From contig NZ_BDLU01000032.1 in assembly GCF_006538165.1 (NCBI RefSeq), forward strand, positions 310,001 through 374,000: 64,000 bases of DNA. Reading direction: 5' to 3'. The translations under genes and the position numbers were made by a program. The notes below the pieces were generated by a model. That model was not told the origin of the DNA. It searched no databases and saw only the letters and a program-made list of their open reading frames with translations. Shown in pieces: positions 37,775 to 47,258 of the stretch (its first letter is position 1; each line of letters opens with the position of its first letter). Origin of the DNA: Komagataeibacter diospyri (GTDB lineage: Bacteria; Pseudomonadota; Alphaproteobacteria; Acetobacterales; Acetobacteraceae).

Positions 37775-40700
37775 ATGGACCAGCCTGCCCTGCCCTCCTT
37801 CGTGCTGCATCCTTCGTGGCGTGGCTGCACATGGCCCCACGCCGCCGACACGCGGGCCGCGCGCATCCTGCATGAAAATCTGACGGATGCCTGCGCGCGC
37901 GCGGGCCTGCCCGATATCGCCAGCCTGCCCGAACTGGGGCCATTGCTGGATGCGGTGGGGGGAAACAGTCCCTACCTGTCCGATCTGGCGCTGCGCGACA
38001 CCCATGCCTTTGCCGACCTGCTGACGGATGGCGCGGATGCGTGCGTGCGCCATATCCTGTCGGGACTGGATGCCCTGCCGCCCGCTACTGCACGCGCTGA
38101 GGTCATGGCAGCATTGCGTGTGGCCAAACGGCAGGCGGCGCTGGCCATTGCGCTGGCCGATATCGGCGGAGCATGGACGCTGGAGCAGGTCACCCTGGCG
38201 CTGAGCCAGCTGGCCGAGAACGCGCTGGGGGCAGCGGTCAGACATCTGCTGCTGCATGCGCATGACACCGGGCGACTGCGCCTGCGTAACCCCGAAACCC
38301 CGTGCCGGGGCAGCGGCTTCGTGGTTCTGGCAATGGGGAAGCTGGGCGCGCGGGAACTGAACTACTCCTCGGACATAGACCTGATCATCCTGTATGACCC
38401 GGACCGTCACCCCGGCAACGGGGAACTGCGGCATACCTTTGTGCGCATGACTAGCGATCTTGTCACGCTTATGGAAGCGCGTGATGCAAATGGTTACGTA
38501 TTCCGCATGGACCTGCGGCTGCGCCCCGACCCCTCCGCCACGCCTGCCGCCGTATCCTTTCCCGCTGCCATCCAGTATTACGAAAGCATGGGCCGGACGT
38601 GGGAACGCGCGGCCATGACCAAGGCCCGGCCGGTCGCGGGGGACATCACGGCGGGACGCCGTTTTCTGAAAAGCATTCATCCGTTCGTATGGCGTCGCCA
38701 TCTGGATTTCGCGGTAATTGACGATCTGCATGACATGAAAGCACGGATCGACCGCCACCGTAACGCGGGACATGCCAACCTGGGCAGCCTGCCGCCCGAA
38801 TTCATCCGCGATCCTGACGCCGCCATGGGCTGGCTGCTGGGGCAGAATGTCAAACTGGGCCAGGGCGGCATACGGGAAGTGGAATTCGTGGCTCAGGCCC
38901 TGCAACTGGTCTGGGGCGGCAGGCGACCCGAACTGCGTGACCCTACCACGCTGGGTGCGCTGCGCAGGCTGCGCCGGGCGGGCCTGCTGGAACGTGAACA
39001 GGCCGCAATACTGGCCCGCAATTACCGCATGCTGCGGCAGGCCGAACACCGGCTGCAGATGCGCATGGATCACCAGACCCATACCCTGCCGGATACACAT
39101 GACGGATTCGCGCGCTTCGCGACCTTCATGCTCGCACCGGATGCAGGCAGCCTTTCCTGCGGCATGCTGTCGGTCATGCAGCATTCGCGCCGGGCCTTCG
39201 ACCTGCAGTTTGCCGAAAGTGATGCGCCGGACCTTACCATCGCCCCCGAGGATGCCGACGCCGCCGACAGGCTGCTGGAGCATGGTTTCCCGGCCACCGA
39301 CATCAATGATGCCCTTGTCATCCTGAACCGGTGGGAAGGCAACCGCCTGCGCGCGCTGCGTTCGGACCGGGCGCGCAAGCTGCTGCGCCGGCTGCTGCCC
39401 GCCATCATGACGGAAATCGGCAAGCGCCGGCAGCCGCTGACCGTGCTGCGGCGTTTTGACGCGCTGCTGGAACGCCAGTGGGCGGGGGTGCAGTTCCTGT
39501 CGCTGCTGGAACGCAATCCCGCGCTGATCCACCGCATTGTCACAGTGCTGGACTGTGCGCCGTTCCTGGCGGACCATCTGGCGCAGACGCCCTCCGCGCT
39601 GGACGGGTTGCTGGACATGGATGGCGGTCCCGGTGCGCTGGGCACGGTCACGGCGCTGGTGCGGCGGCATGTCGCGGGCGCACAGTCGGCCGAACAGGTC
39701 CTGCCCGTCCTGCGCGGTCTGGTCTGTGGCGAGGAATTCCGCCTGTCGGTCGCCCGCCTTGAACACCGCATGAGCGAGGAACGCGCCGCCCGTGCCCGCA
39801 CCGCAATGGCGGAAACGGTGATACGTGGCCTGCTGCGCGTGGTCAGCAATGAACACAGGCGCCGCCACGGCACGGTGCCCGGCGGGTCCATGGCGGTCGT
39901 GGCGCTGGGCAAGGCGGGATCGTGTGAAATGATGCCGGGATCGGACCTTGACCTCATGCTGGTGTTCGACCACCCGGCGGATGCCGGAGAAAGCGTCGTG
40001 CCTGCCACCACACCTGCCGATGGCCTGATGCCACGCCCGCTTGCGGCGGGCACGTATTACGTCCGGCTGGCGCATGCCTTTGTCGCGGCCCTGACCGCGC
40101 CGGGGCGCGAGGGACCGTTGTACGAGGTGGACATGCGGCTGCGTCCATCGGGGTCCAAGGGGCCGGTCGCCGTCTCGCTGTCCGCGTTCCGCCGCTATCA
40201 TGCAGAATCCGCATGGACATGGGAACGCATGGCCCTGACGCGCGCGCGCGTCGTGGCGGGACCGCCCGCCCTGCGCTGCGAACTGCGTGCAGCCATTGCC
40301 ACAGCACTGGGCCACGGCGTCCGCACCCCGCACGAGCGCGGCCAGATCGTACATGACGTACGCCATATGCGCGAACGCCTGGCGCGTGAACGTCCCGCCA
40401 CCAGCCCCTGGGATATCAAGCGCCGGCACGGCGGCCTTATGGATGTGGAATTCATTGCCCAGGGGCTGCAGCTTCTGACGACCGATCCCGCCAGACGCAG
40501 CCAGTCCACCCGTCTGGCCCTGCTGCGTCTGGCGCATGGGGGGGATATCACGGACGCCGATGCCCGCCTGCTGCGTCGCGCCGACCTGTTCTGGCGTGCG
40601 CTGCAGGGGCTGATCCGGATCATATGTGGCAGCGAGGTGCCCGACACCATTCCCGCCGCCAGCCTGGAAATCCTGACCGGGGAATTCCGGGTGGCGGACG

Positions 40701-40789
40701 CGGAGAGGCTGCTGGCGCGCATGGACCGCATGGCCGCCAGTGTCAGGGAAGTCTTCGACCGCCTGCTGCCGCCCGCCCCGGACACATAA
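37775..40789 (+). CDS. glnE: Bifunctional glutamine synthetase adenylyltransferase/deadenylase
   Basis: 1004 aa from the ATG at 37775; in-frame ATGs at 37730 and 37742 would add 15 or 11 residues. GlnE attaches AMP to, or removes it from, glutamine synthetase according to PII and glutamine levels. Two nucleotidyltransferase domains are present, each with its GxxELxxxSDxDL metal site: GARELNYSSDIDLIILYD near residue 185 and SCEMMPGSDLDLMLVFD near residue 720. An HD-like GlnD-UR segment follows each. It is divergent from the YhdP-like gene with about 65 bp or less between starts, and is followed by bcp. Confidence 0.95.
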   Translation: MDQPALPSFVLHPSWRGCTWPHAADTRAARILHENLTDACARAGLPDIASLPELGPLLDAVGGNSPYLSDLALRDTHAFADLLTDGADACVRHILSGLDALPPATARAEVMAALRVAKRQAALAIALADIGGAWTLEQVTLALSQLAENALGAAVRHLLLHAHDTGRLRLRNPETPCRGSGFVVLAMGKLGARELNYSSDIDLIILYDPDRHPGNGELRHTFVRMTSDLVTLMEARDANGYVFRMDLRLRPDPSATPAAVSFPAAIQYYESMGRTWERAAMTKARPVAGDITAGRRFLKSIHPFVWRRHLDFAVIDDLHDMKARIDRHRNAGHANLGSLPPEFIRDPDAAMGWLLGQNVKLGQGGIREVEFVAQALQLVWGGRRPELRDPTTLGALRRLRRAGLLEREQAAILARNYRMLRQAEHRLQMRMDHQTHTLPDTHDGFARFATFMLAPDAGSLSCGMLSVMQHSRRAFDLQFAESDAPDLTIAPEDADAADRLLEHGFPATDINDALVILNRWEGNRLRALRSDRARKLLRRLLPAIMTEIGKRRQPLTVLRRFDALLERQWAGVQFLSLLERNPALIHRIVTVLDCAPFLADHLAQTPSALDGLLDMDGGPGALGTVTALVRRHVAGAQSAEQVLPVLRGLVCGEEFRLSVARLEHRMSEERAARARTAMAETVIRGLLRVVSNEHRRRHGTVPGGSMAVVALGKAGSCEMMPGSDLDLMLVFDHPADAGESVVPATTPADGLMPRPLAAGTYYVRLAHAFVAALTAPGREGPLYEVDMRLRPSGSKGPVAVSLSAFRRYHAESAWTWERMALTRARVVAGPPALRCELRAAIATALGHGVRTPHERGQIVHDVRHMRERLARERPATSPWDIKRRHGGLMDVEFIAQGLQLLTTDPARRSQSTRLALLRLAHGGDITDADARLLRRADLFWRALQGLIRIICGSEVPDTIPAASLEILTGEFRVADAERLLARMDRMAASVREVFDRLLPPAPDT

Positions 40790-40918
40790 GTGTAAGCGTG
40801 GAAGGCACATGACAGCGGTTCCCCGAGCGGCCAAGGCAGTGCATGATCGTCCCCACAACAATGCTGCATGCGTCCCCCATGGACGGGACACGTGCACCCA
40901 AGATCAGCAAGGCAGGTC

Positions 40919-41425
40919 ATGAGCAACCCGACACCCCCCTTTCCCGAACCCGGCAGTGCCGTTCCCGATTTCAGCATGCCCGCAAGCCATGGCCGCACGG
41001 TCAGCCTGCATGCGCTGCAGGGCCATCCGTTCGTGCTGTATTTCTACCCCAAGGCCAACACGTCAGGCTGCACCAAGGAAGCATGTGAGTTCGAGGCCGC
41101 ATTGGCTGACCTGCTCAAAGACGGCGTGAATGTCATTGGCGTTTCACGCGATGGCATGCCTGCGATCGAAAAATTCGCAGCCGACCACAACCTCACCTTT
41201 CCCCTTGCATCCGACAGCGATGGCAAGGTGACCGAAGCCTATGGCGTATGGGTGGAAAAATCGATGTATGGCCGCAAATACATGGGCATCGAACGCGCGA
41301 CCTTCCTGATCGACGCCACCGGCCACCTGGTGCAGGCGTGGCGCAAGGTCAAGGTCACGAACCATGTCGCCGCCGTGCGCAAGGCCATTGCGACCCTGAC
41401 GCTACAGGCGGCCACAGGCGGCTAA
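40919..41425 (+). CDS. bcp: Thioredoxin-dependent peroxiredoxin (BCP/PrxQ family)
   Basis: 168 aa from the ATG at 40919. It reduces H2O2 and organic peroxides using thioredoxin. The peroxidatic Cys51 and resolving Cys56 are in SGCTKEACEF, the five-residue spacing of the BCP subfamily (the usual TPGCT reads TSGCT here). YFYPKANTSG precedes it. It is 129 bp downstream of glnE; the gap shows no clear promoter. It converges on the next gene with only 3 bp between stops. Confidence 0.94.
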   Translation: MSNPTPPFPEPGSAVPDFSMPASHGRTVSLHALQGHPFVLYFYPKANTSGCTKEACEFEAALADLLKDGVNVIGVSRDGMPAIEKFAADHNLTFPLASDSDGKVTEAYGVWVEKSMYGRKYMGIERATFLIDATGHLVQAWRKVKVTNHVAAVRKAIATLTLQAATGG

Positions 41426-41428
41426 GGC

Positions 41429-41734
41429 TCAGTAATACGGCCGTCCCGGACCACCATAGGGGCCATACACCACCACGGGCGGCGGCGGGGGTGGCGGTGC
41501 GTAATAGGCCACCGGCGGGGCCGGACGGTAATACATCGGCGGCGGAGGGGGCGGCGGCGGGCCGTACGCATCAACCATTGCACCCGCCACGGCACCGCCG
41601 ACAAGGCCGCCAACCAGACCGCCGACAAACGCATCGCCACCACCATGACGCCCGTAAGCATGTGCCTGCGGGGCGGCGGTCGCCAGCCCGGCAAGAACCA
41701 GAAGCCCCGCTGCGATACGTCCTGTATTCTTCAT
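41429..41734 (-). CDS. Secreted Gly/Pro-rich small protein with glycine zipper
   Basis: About 101 aa from the ATG near 41734; an in-frame ATG 14 codons further upstream is less likely because a clean signal peptide (KNTGRIAAGLLVLAGLATA) starts here. After cleavage near AHA comes a glycine-zipper segment (VGGLVGGLVGGAVAGAM), then a Pro/Tyr-rich tail with runs of 8 and 7 prolines. Proteins of this shape are seen in outer envelopes; the role is unknown. It lies tail to tail with bcp. Confidence 0.7.
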   Translation of the reverse strand: MKNTGRIAAGLLVLAGLATAAPQAHAYGRHGGGDAFVGGLVGGLVGGAVAGAMVDAYGPPPPPPPPMYYRPAPPVAYYAPPPPPPPVVVYGPYGGPGRPYY

Positions 41735-41869
41735 CAACCTGTTCCCGTTACTGGTCCAATCCGGCAGGGAAAGCATCCCCGCCGGAATCGGTTAGACAGC
41801 ACCGTAATGGCGATTTACGGGCAGGTTCCGCCCTTTTCATGCCATAAAGCAGACCGGGTGGGGTCTCTA

Positions 41870-42472
41870 TCAGGGGTGGGCTGCGTGCAGTTCCTTCAGT
41901 CCTGACGGAACAGCGAACACGCTTTCATCCTGCGGCGTGCGTGTCACGGATGCGGCTTCGACCATCACCTTGCCATCACGGATAACTTCCATCATCACGC
42001 CATCATCGGTGTAGCAGATCTCGCTCGAACGCTGGTCGGTATCCTGTGTCTGCCACAGGGCGCAGGGAATCCCCGCAACCTTTGACACGCCGGTGCGCAG
42101 CCAGGTGCCCTGCGCGCGCTGACCCATCTGCACATTGGCCGCCCCCGGCGCCGGAATGACCGTCTTGACCTTCTGGCCGGGGTTTACCACCGTCAGGGTC
42201 CCGGCATGGTAGTCGGTAATCATGTAGGTGCTGGCGTTGGCGGGGTCCACGCGCTGCATCATGCGGCTGGCGGACCAGCGCATGCGCTGGCTCATGACCG
42301 CGCTCGTGTCATGGGGGGGATAAATGGTGTAGGTCACGTCCACATCCGCCTGTGGGGTGACATAGGGGCTCTGGGGATCAGGGTCGGCGGCGGATGCATG
42401 ACCTGCCATCCCGGCCACCAGCATACAGGTCACCAGTGCAGCCCGGCGGCCACCATGCGCAAATCGTGTCAC
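41870..42472 (-). CDS. Secreted protein of unknown function, paralogue 1
   Basis: 200 aa with a Sec signal peptide (cleavage near AGHASA, residue about 28). No motif of known function. The core shares a pattern with the next gene upstream: VAGIPC near residue 130, then about 20 residues, then CYTDDGVMMEV, with two cysteines that could form a disulfide. The two genes are 42 bp apart and probably arose by duplication. The structure may resemble LolA-like or DUF4412 periplasmic proteins, but that is a guess. It is not a recognised enzyme. Confidence 0.75.
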   Translation of the reverse strand: MTRFAHGGRRAALVTCMLVAGMAGHASAADPDPQSPYVTPQADVDVTYTIYPPHDTSAVMSQRMRWSASRMMQRVDPANASTYMITDYHAGTLTVVNPGQKVKTVIPAPGAANVQMGQRAQGTWLRTGVSKVAGIPCALWQTQDTDQRSSEICYTDDGVMMEVIRDGKVMVEAASVTRTPQDESVFAVPSGLKELHAAHP

Positions 42473-42514
42473 TTCATGTAATCCTTGAAAAACTGGCCTT
42501 CGGGTCAGACGGCA

Positions 42515-43204
42515 TCAGCCGCCTTTCTTATCCGCATCCTTGCGGGCGGGCGGCGTGCCGGGTGGAGGGGGCGGATCGATCTTGCGATATCCCTCGGGCG
42601 GCTGGAACATGCTGTCGGGGATCGGGGCGTACACCACCTTCGTCGCCTCCAGCCGGCCCTTCAGCCCGTCGCCATCCACACCGATTTCCTGCAGCACCAC
42701 CCCGTCATCAGTTACGCAGGCGGTGGCACTGCCCTGATCGGTCGTGACATCCCACTGCGTGCAGGGCACACCCGCCACGGTGGAACTGCCCCTGCGCGCG
42801 AATGTCATGGACAGGTCGAGCAGGAAAGGATTGCGGATGCCATAGCGGGCATCAAGCTGGCTGTACACCTTCTGCGGGTTGATGATGATCGTGACCTGGC
42901 GGCTCATGCGGTTGAGGATCGTCTCGCCCATGCCCTGCGGGCTGTCGATTCGCATCAACCCGCCATTATAAGCGAACCATGTGCGCACGGCCTTGGGTTC
43001 GGGTACGCCGTCGGGCTGCACGTTATAGTCCACCTGCACGTCACGGGTGGGGGTCAGCGGGGGATGAACGCTGGAAGGGTCCTCCGCCCGCGCGGCGGGA
43101 ATGTCACAGCCGGACGCGATACTGACCGCCAGCGCCGCAATACCCGGCCGCAGCACGCCCGTCCTTGTCCACTGCCATCGCGGGCGGGCCGTTCCATGCT
43201 TCAT
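42515..43204 (-). CDS. Secreted protein of unknown function, paralogue 2
   Basis: 229 aa from the ATG at 43204. The N-terminal hydrophobic stretch (IAALAVSIASGC) looks like a signal with a possible lipobox (SIASGC), so it may be a lipoprotein. The core resembles the downstream gene: VAGVPC, then ACVTDDGVVLQEI. The C-terminus is Pro/Lys-rich (DPPPPPGTPPARKDADKKGG, in part). Function unknown. It is 68 bp downstream of aat on the same strand. Confidence 0.75.
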   Translation of the reverse strand: MKHGTARPRWQWTRTGVLRPGIAALAVSIASGCDIPAARAEDPSSVHPPLTPTRDVQVDYNVQPDGVPEPKAVRTWFAYNGGLMRIDSPQGMGETILNRMSRQVTIIINPQKVYSQLDARYGIRNPFLLDLSMTFARRGSSTVAGVPCTQWDVTTDQGSATACVTDDGVVLQEIGVDGDGLKGRLEATKVVYAPIPDSMFQPPEGYRKIDPPPPPGTPPARKDADKKGG

Positions 43205-43272
43205 CGTGTTTTCCCTTTCATCTGCCAAGACGGAACCCCGCATGGCCGGTCGTGTCAACCATACGCCGCCCG

Positions 43273-43932
43273 TCACATGCGCAGGGCGCGGATGGCGGTT
43301 TCAAGTTCCGTTACGCGATCATTTCCAATCCATGTCGCCTGTCGCCCCACGGCCTGAGCCAGCTGGCGCATGTAGTCCCGTGCCGGGATTTCCATCCCGC
43401 CAAAGCTGGACAGGTGATCGGTGCCGAACTGGGTATCCAGAATGCTGAATCCTCCCAGCCGCAGGCGCGCGACAAGGTGAACAAGTGCGACCTTGGACGC
43501 ATCGCGCATACGGCTGAACATGCTTTCACCAAAGAACGCCTGCCCGATCGCCACGCCATACAGACCGCCCACCAGCCTGCCTTCGTGCCGGACTTCCACA
43601 CTATGGGCATGACCCATGTCATGCAGCTGGCAGAACAGGGTGCGGATGCGCGGGCTGATCCATGTCGTCTCCCGTCCCGGCGCAGGTTCGGCGCAGCCAT
43701 CCATGACGGCGGGGAAGTCCTGATCTGCCACCACTGCAAAGCGCGCCGACAGCACCGTGCGCATGAGCCTGCGGCTGACATGAAACCCGTCCAGCGGCAG
43801 GATACCGCGCATTTCGGGACAGAACCATTCCAGTTCATCCGATCCGGCATCCGGCGCCATGGGAAACAGCCCCGCCATGTACGCACGCAGCATAAGTTCC
43901 GGTGTAATGGGAACCGTCTCTTGACCCGTCAT
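43273..43932 (-). CDS. aat: Leucyl/phenylalanyl-tRNA--protein transferase
   Basis: 219 aa from the ATG at 43932. Aat adds Leu or Phe from tRNA to N-terminal Arg/Lys, marking proteins for ClpS/ClpAP degradation in the N-degron pathway. The start [18 protein letters not shown] and the motif [13 protein letters not shown] are diagnostic, as are [16 protein letters not shown] and [14 protein letters not shown]. It is divergent from the dehydrogenase gene with 68 bp between starts. Confidence 0.95.
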   Translation of the reverse strand: MTGQETVPITPELMLRAYMAGLFPMAPDAGSDELEWFCPEMRGILPLDGFHVSRRLMRTVLSARFAVVADQDFPAVMDGCAEPAPGRETTWISPRIRTLFCQLHDMGHAHSVEVRHEGRLVGGLYGVAIGQAFFGESMFSRMRDASKVALVHLVARLRLGGFSILDTQFGTDHLSSFGGMEIPARDYMRQLAQAVGRQATWIGNDRVTELETAIRALRM

Positions 43933-44000
43933 GTTCTTAGGATAACCCTTTTCGCATGCTTTCGTGGGCATGCCCGCCTTGTCAGGAGAAACCACCCCAT

Positions 44001-44975
44001 ATGTCCGATACCCGTCCCCGTGTATTACTGACCCAGCGCCAGACCACCCCGGTAATGCAACGCATTGAACAGAGCTTTAACATACCCACGGTCCCAGACC
44101 AGCAGATGACAACGCGCGAACTGCTGGATGCGGCGCGTGTGTTCCAGCCGCAGGCGATCCTGACCGCCACCGGCCTGCCGCTGCGTGGCAATGACGTGCT
44201 GCTGCTGCCTGACAGTGTGAAGGTCGTGGCCACGGTCAGCGTTGGCACGGACCATCTGGACATTCCCGCCCTGCATGCGCGCGGCATAGTTGTCACCAAC
44301 ACGCCTGACGTACTGACCGAATGCAATGCGGACATGGCCATACTGCTGATGCTGGCGGCGGCACGGCGGGCAAGTGAATATGGCGCGCTGATGCGCAGGG
44401 GCTGGGGCCGGTCACTGGCCATGGACGAACTGCTGGGCACACGCATAAGCGGCAAGCGGCTGGGCATTGTCGGCATGGGCCGCATTGGTCGGGCGGTGGC
44501 GAAGCGGGCGCGTGGCTTCGACATGCAGGTGATGTATTCCAACCGCCGCCGCCTGCCATCGGACCAGGAAGCCGGTGCGACCTATTTCAGCACCGTGACC
44601 GACATGCTGCCCCATTGCGACATCCTGAGCCTGCACCTGCCCGCAAGCCCCGAAACCGATGGCATGATCAATGCCGATCTGCTGTCCTGCCTGCCGCGCG
44701 GGGCGATTTTCATCAATGCGGCGCGTGGGGCGCTGGTGGATGAAGACGCGCTGATCGACGCCCTGCGTTCCGGCCAGCTTGCGGCTGCGGGGCTGGATGT
44801 CTACCGCAACGAGCCCAATCCCGACCCGCGCTTCCTTGAACTGCCCAACGTGTTCCTGACTCCCCATGTGGGCAGTGCGACGGTAGAAACGCGCACCGAC
44901 ATGGGCATGATGGCAGTGGACAATGTGGAAGCAGTGCTGGCGGGCCGTGACGCGCTGACGCCGGTCAGGGCCTGA
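44001..44975 (+). CDS. D-isomer-specific 2-hydroxyacid dehydrogenase (glyoxylate/hydroxypyruvate reductase type)
   Basis: 324 aa from the ATG at 44001 (AGGAG upstream). It reduces 2-oxoacids such as glyoxylate or hydroxypyruvate with NAD(P)H. The Rossmann motif is [18 protein letters not shown]; catalytic residues are Arg in [11 protein letters not shown], Glu in the YRNEPNPD segment and His in LTPHVGSAT. After the Rossmann motif the cofactor loop reads YSNRRRLPS; the arginines suggest preference for NADPH. The exact substrate is not certain. Confidence 0.92.
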   Translation: MSDTRPRVLLTQRQTTPVMQRIEQSFNIPTVPDQQMTTRELLDAARVFQPQAILTATGLPLRGNDVLLLPDSVKVVATVSVGTDHLDIPALHARGIVVTNTPDVLTECNADMAILLMLAAARRASEYGALMRRGWGRSLAMDELLGTRISGKRLGIVGMGRIGRAVAKRARGFDMQVMYSNRRRLPSDQEAGATYFSTVTDMLPHCDILSLHLPASPETDGMINADLLSCLPRGAIFINAARGALVDEDALIDALRSGQLAAAGLDVYRNEPNPDPRFLELPNVFLTPHVGSATVETRTDMGMMAVDNVEAVLAGRDALTPVRA

Positions 44976-45004
44976 TCCGGCGCAATGACAGGAAGGACAG
45001 GGTC

Positions 45005-45196
45005 ATGATCGGACTACCCGGTGTTTTCGTGGTGTTCGCACTGATTACGGTGCTGCTGCAGTATCTTGCCCCCCGTTTCCACGGGGTGCTGGATACGTTG
45101 CTGGCTTTTTACACGTTCTTCGCGCTGGTAGCCGCCTTCATCGAACTGCGCGCCCACCCGAAGCCTGCGCCAGCCGTGCCTGACAAATCGGCCTGA
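45005..45196 (+). CDS. Small membrane protein
   Basis: 63 aa. Two hydrophobic stretches are visible, roughly residues 4-20 (VFVVFALITVLLQYL) and 29-47 (LLAFYTFFALVAAFIEL), with a short polar Lys/Pro tail. There are no known motifs. It starts 29 bp after the dehydrogenase gene, with AGGACAGGG upstream, so it is probably in the same transcript. Function unknown. Confidence 0.65.
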   Translation: MIGLPGVFVVFALITVLLQYLAPRFHGVLDTLLAFYTFFALVAAFIELRAHPKPAPAVPDKSA

Positions 45197-45207
45197 GCGG
45201 CCGACGG

Positions 45208-45227
45208 GGATTGTTTGAAAACAATCC
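45208..45227 (+). terminator. Palindromic hairpin after the small membrane protein
   Basis: A perfect 9-bp inverted repeat (GGATTGTTT/AAACAATCC) with a 2-bp centre lies 11 bp after the stop. It is AT-rich and has no clear T-run, so alone it is a weak terminator; the repeat element just downstream supplies a stronger stem. Confidence 0.45.
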
Positions 45228-45244
45228 ATTGATGAATGAAAATG

Positions 45245-45322
45245 AAAGTCTTTGGATGCCGCCTTTTTCCCAAAAGGCGGCATTCTTTTGAAACTTTAAA
45301 AAAAAGCTTCACCGAAAACTTC
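45245..45322 (+). repeat. Dispersed convergent-junction repeat, copy B (complete, bidirectional terminator shape)
   Basis: The fullest copy. It contains a perfect 12-bp stem ATGCCGCCTTTT/AAAAGGCGGCAT with a TCCC loop (45256-45283), T-rich on the plus side (TCTTTTG) and, read on the minus strand, followed by CCAAAGACTTTCATTTTC. The outer parts (AAGTCTTTGG and AAAAAGCTTCACCGAAAACTT) match copies A and C. It lies between the converging small membrane gene and the EcsC gene. Confidence 0.85.
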
Positions 45323-45331
45323 CTGCGGACT

Positions 45332-46183
45332 TCAGCTTTCGCGCACCTGCGCTGCCGCATGGGCCTTCATGTCCATCGCGGTGCGGCGGACTTCAGGGCC
45401 GTATTCACGCTCCAGCCTGCGAATGGTGAAATGCGCCTGCGCCACGGCACGGTAATGCGACAGGAACGCGACATTGAGCGACGCCCCGCACAGCGCACCC
45501 GCAACCGGCATCATCTGCAATGCGAATTTACGCGACAGGCCCAGACCGTAATGGGTCGCGACCTCGCTGACCAGCATGACGACAGGGCGACCGCGCAGCA
45601 TGGCACGGGCGGAAAAATAGCCCAGTTCGCTATCCTCGCCCTGCCCCTGACCTTTTGACGCACCAAAGGGGAAGGCACGCAGGGCGAACACTTCCAGACA
45701 GGCGGCGCGCGCATCTTCCTGCGACAGATCTTCACCCTGTTCACGTGCGATACGGGCGATTTCGCGCATGATGGTCAGGGTGGTGAAGCCCACATCGGCC
45801 ACAAGGCCCGGCAGGCCGGTAAAGCCACCCACGGCCCCCGAGACCGTAACGGCGGCCTTCAGCGCCGGGTCGCGCCATCCCGCACCACCATCGGGGGTGG
45901 CGGATACGTCATGGGGGCGGTCCATGCCGACAACCGCAAGGTCGAACGCACGCCTGATCGCGGTTTCCGCCGTGACCTGCAGACGAGCCTGCAACCCCGG
46001 CGCCAGGCCAAGCGTACGCATGCCCAGCATGGCTGCCTGCCCCACGGCGCCCCCCATGAGATCGGCAAGACGCACCAGCACGCCGCGCCCTGATTCAACC
46101 CGTTCCAGCGCCTGCTGGAGTTCAGTGATACACGCGCTGTCCAACGTCAGCGGCGCCAGTTCGTTTGAGGAACCTGCACTCAT
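45332..46183 (-). CDS. EcsC family protein
   Basis: 283 aa from the ATG at 46183 (GAAGGG upstream); the frame is open for 32 more codons, but the shorter form fits the family. The EcsC domain fills most of the protein, with AVTVSGAVGGFTGLPGLVADVGF as its hydrophobic core (shown in part), plus segments LALQMMP-like near residue 235. EcsC was named from a Bacillus ABC transporter locus; its biochemical role is unknown. It is convergent with the small membrane gene. The 181 bp up to the next gene shows no other feature. Confidence 0.8.
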   Translation of the reverse strand: MSAGSSNELAPLTLDSACITELQQALERVESGRGVLVRLADLMGGAVGQAAMLGMRTLGLAPGLQARLQVTAETAIRRAFDLAVVGMDRPHDVSATPDGGAGWRDPALKAAVTVSGAVGGFTGLPGLVADVGFTTLTIMREIARIAREQGEDLSQEDARAACLEVFALRAFPFGASKGQGQGEDSELGYFSARAMLRGRPVVMLVSEVATHYGLGLSRKFALQMMPVAGALCGASLNVAFLSHYRAVAQAHFTIRRLEREYGPEVRRTAMDMKAHAAAQVRES

Positions 46184-46364
46184 TACAATGCCCTTCGCCT
46201 GATCTTCCGTACCTTTACGGACCGGTCGCGCCATGTCCGCCATAAAGGCGGGGCATGGGAAACCGCCCGCAATACCCATGCGGCAGTTCCCACCGTTTCA
46301 GCACCATGACGGCATTCTTGCAACGTGCGCCGCCATGCCTGCTGTCATGAAACGTGGCATGTCC

Positions 46365-46778
46365 CTAGCTGTTCCAGCCACCCATCCGGCACAGATGCCG
46401 CCAGTGCGTGTCCGAAACCGGCACGACGGACAGCCGCGACTGACGGATCAGCGCCAGATCCGCAAGGTCCGGATCGGCCTTTATCGCCGCCAGCGTGACC
46501 GGATGTGGCACCGGACCGACCGCACGCACGTCAACACAGACCCATTTGCCATCCGCCGCCGTGGGGTCGGGATAGGCTTCGCGCACGACTTCCACCACGC
46601 CCACGATCTCACGGCCCACGTTGGAGTGATAGAAAAAGGCCCGGTCGCCCACCTTCATCGCCGCGAGGTTTTTCTTCGCCTGGTGGTTGCGCACGCCGGT
46701 CCACGGTTCAATATCGTTCTCAACCTGCTCGGACCACGAGAAGGCATCGGGCTCGGACTTGATCAGCCAGTACGCCAT
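46365..46778 (-). CDS. EVE domain protein
   Basis: 137 aa from the ATG at 46778 (MAYWLIKSEPDAFSW), the family start. EVE is a PUA-like fold that in studied cases binds modified bases such as methylated cytosine or RNA. Conserved segments: GVRNHQAKKNLAAMKVGD and FFYHSN, then a YPDPT segment. It begins 10 bp after the YciI-like gene on the same strand, so the two are probably co-transcribed. No other domain is present. Confidence 0.88.
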   Translation of the reverse strand: MAYWLIKSEPDAFSWSEQVENDIEPWTGVRNHQAKKNLAAMKVGDRAFFYHSNVGREIVGVVEVVREAYPDPTAADGKWVCVDVRAVGPVPHPVTLAAIKADPDLADLALIRQSRLSVVPVSDTHWRHLCRMGGWNS

Positions 46779-46788
46779 GACCGTTTTT

Positions 46789-47082
46789 TTACTCCACCCG
46801 AAGCCCATCACGAAAAACTGAACGGAACGGACGGATCACCACGCTCTCGAACAGGTCGACCTTCGCATACGGGTCTTCCACCGCGAATCCTTCCGCCGCG
46901 GCGCGGTCGGCCACATCCACCACCAGCAGGCTGCCACAGGGGCGGTTTTCCGCGTCCAGCAGCGGACCGCCGTGGATGATGTGACGCTTCCAGCGTTCCA
47001 GATACGCAAGGTGGCGTTCACGCGTTGCCTTGCGGGTTTCAAGGCTGGCGGGCTTGTCGGTGCAAATGATCGCAAACAGCAT
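46789..47082 (-). CDS. YciI family protein
   Basis: 97 aa from the ATG at 47082, which has an excellent Shine-Dalgarno (AGGAGGAG). A longer upstream frame exists but lacks such a site. The YCII fold (ferredoxin-like, dimeric) is recognised from RHLAYLERW, HGGPLLD and the conserved Asp in VEDPYAKVDLFE. Some relatives have weak dehalogenase-like or protein-binding roles; function is unknown. It is divergent from the ccm operon. Confidence 0.88.
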   Translation of the reverse strand: MLFAIICTDKPASLETRKATRERHLAYLERWKRHIIHGGPLLDAENRPCGSLLVVDVADRAAAEGFAVEDPYAKVDLFESVVIRPFRSVFRDGLRVE

Positions 47083-47258
47083 GTTTTCTCCTCCTGTGAC
47101 GCGACCGTACCATGATGGGACAGGACTGGCCGTGTCTTTTTTAACGCGATAGTGTAGAGCAGGAAAACGCCAGCCCCCACCCACACAAGGGTGATGGCAC
47201 GAATTTCTTGACCGTTTTCATTGCAGGGACAGGTGCCCCGGGCACGGATGGATCAACC

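Noticed and set aside
37706..40897. A 1063-codon minus-strand frame opposite glnE
   Set aside because: glnE has both catalytic motifs and full length; the antisense frame is only open because of third-position GC bias.
46789..47184. Longer YciI start at 47184
   Set aside because: The internal ATG at 47082 has AGGAGGAG and starts the conserved domain.
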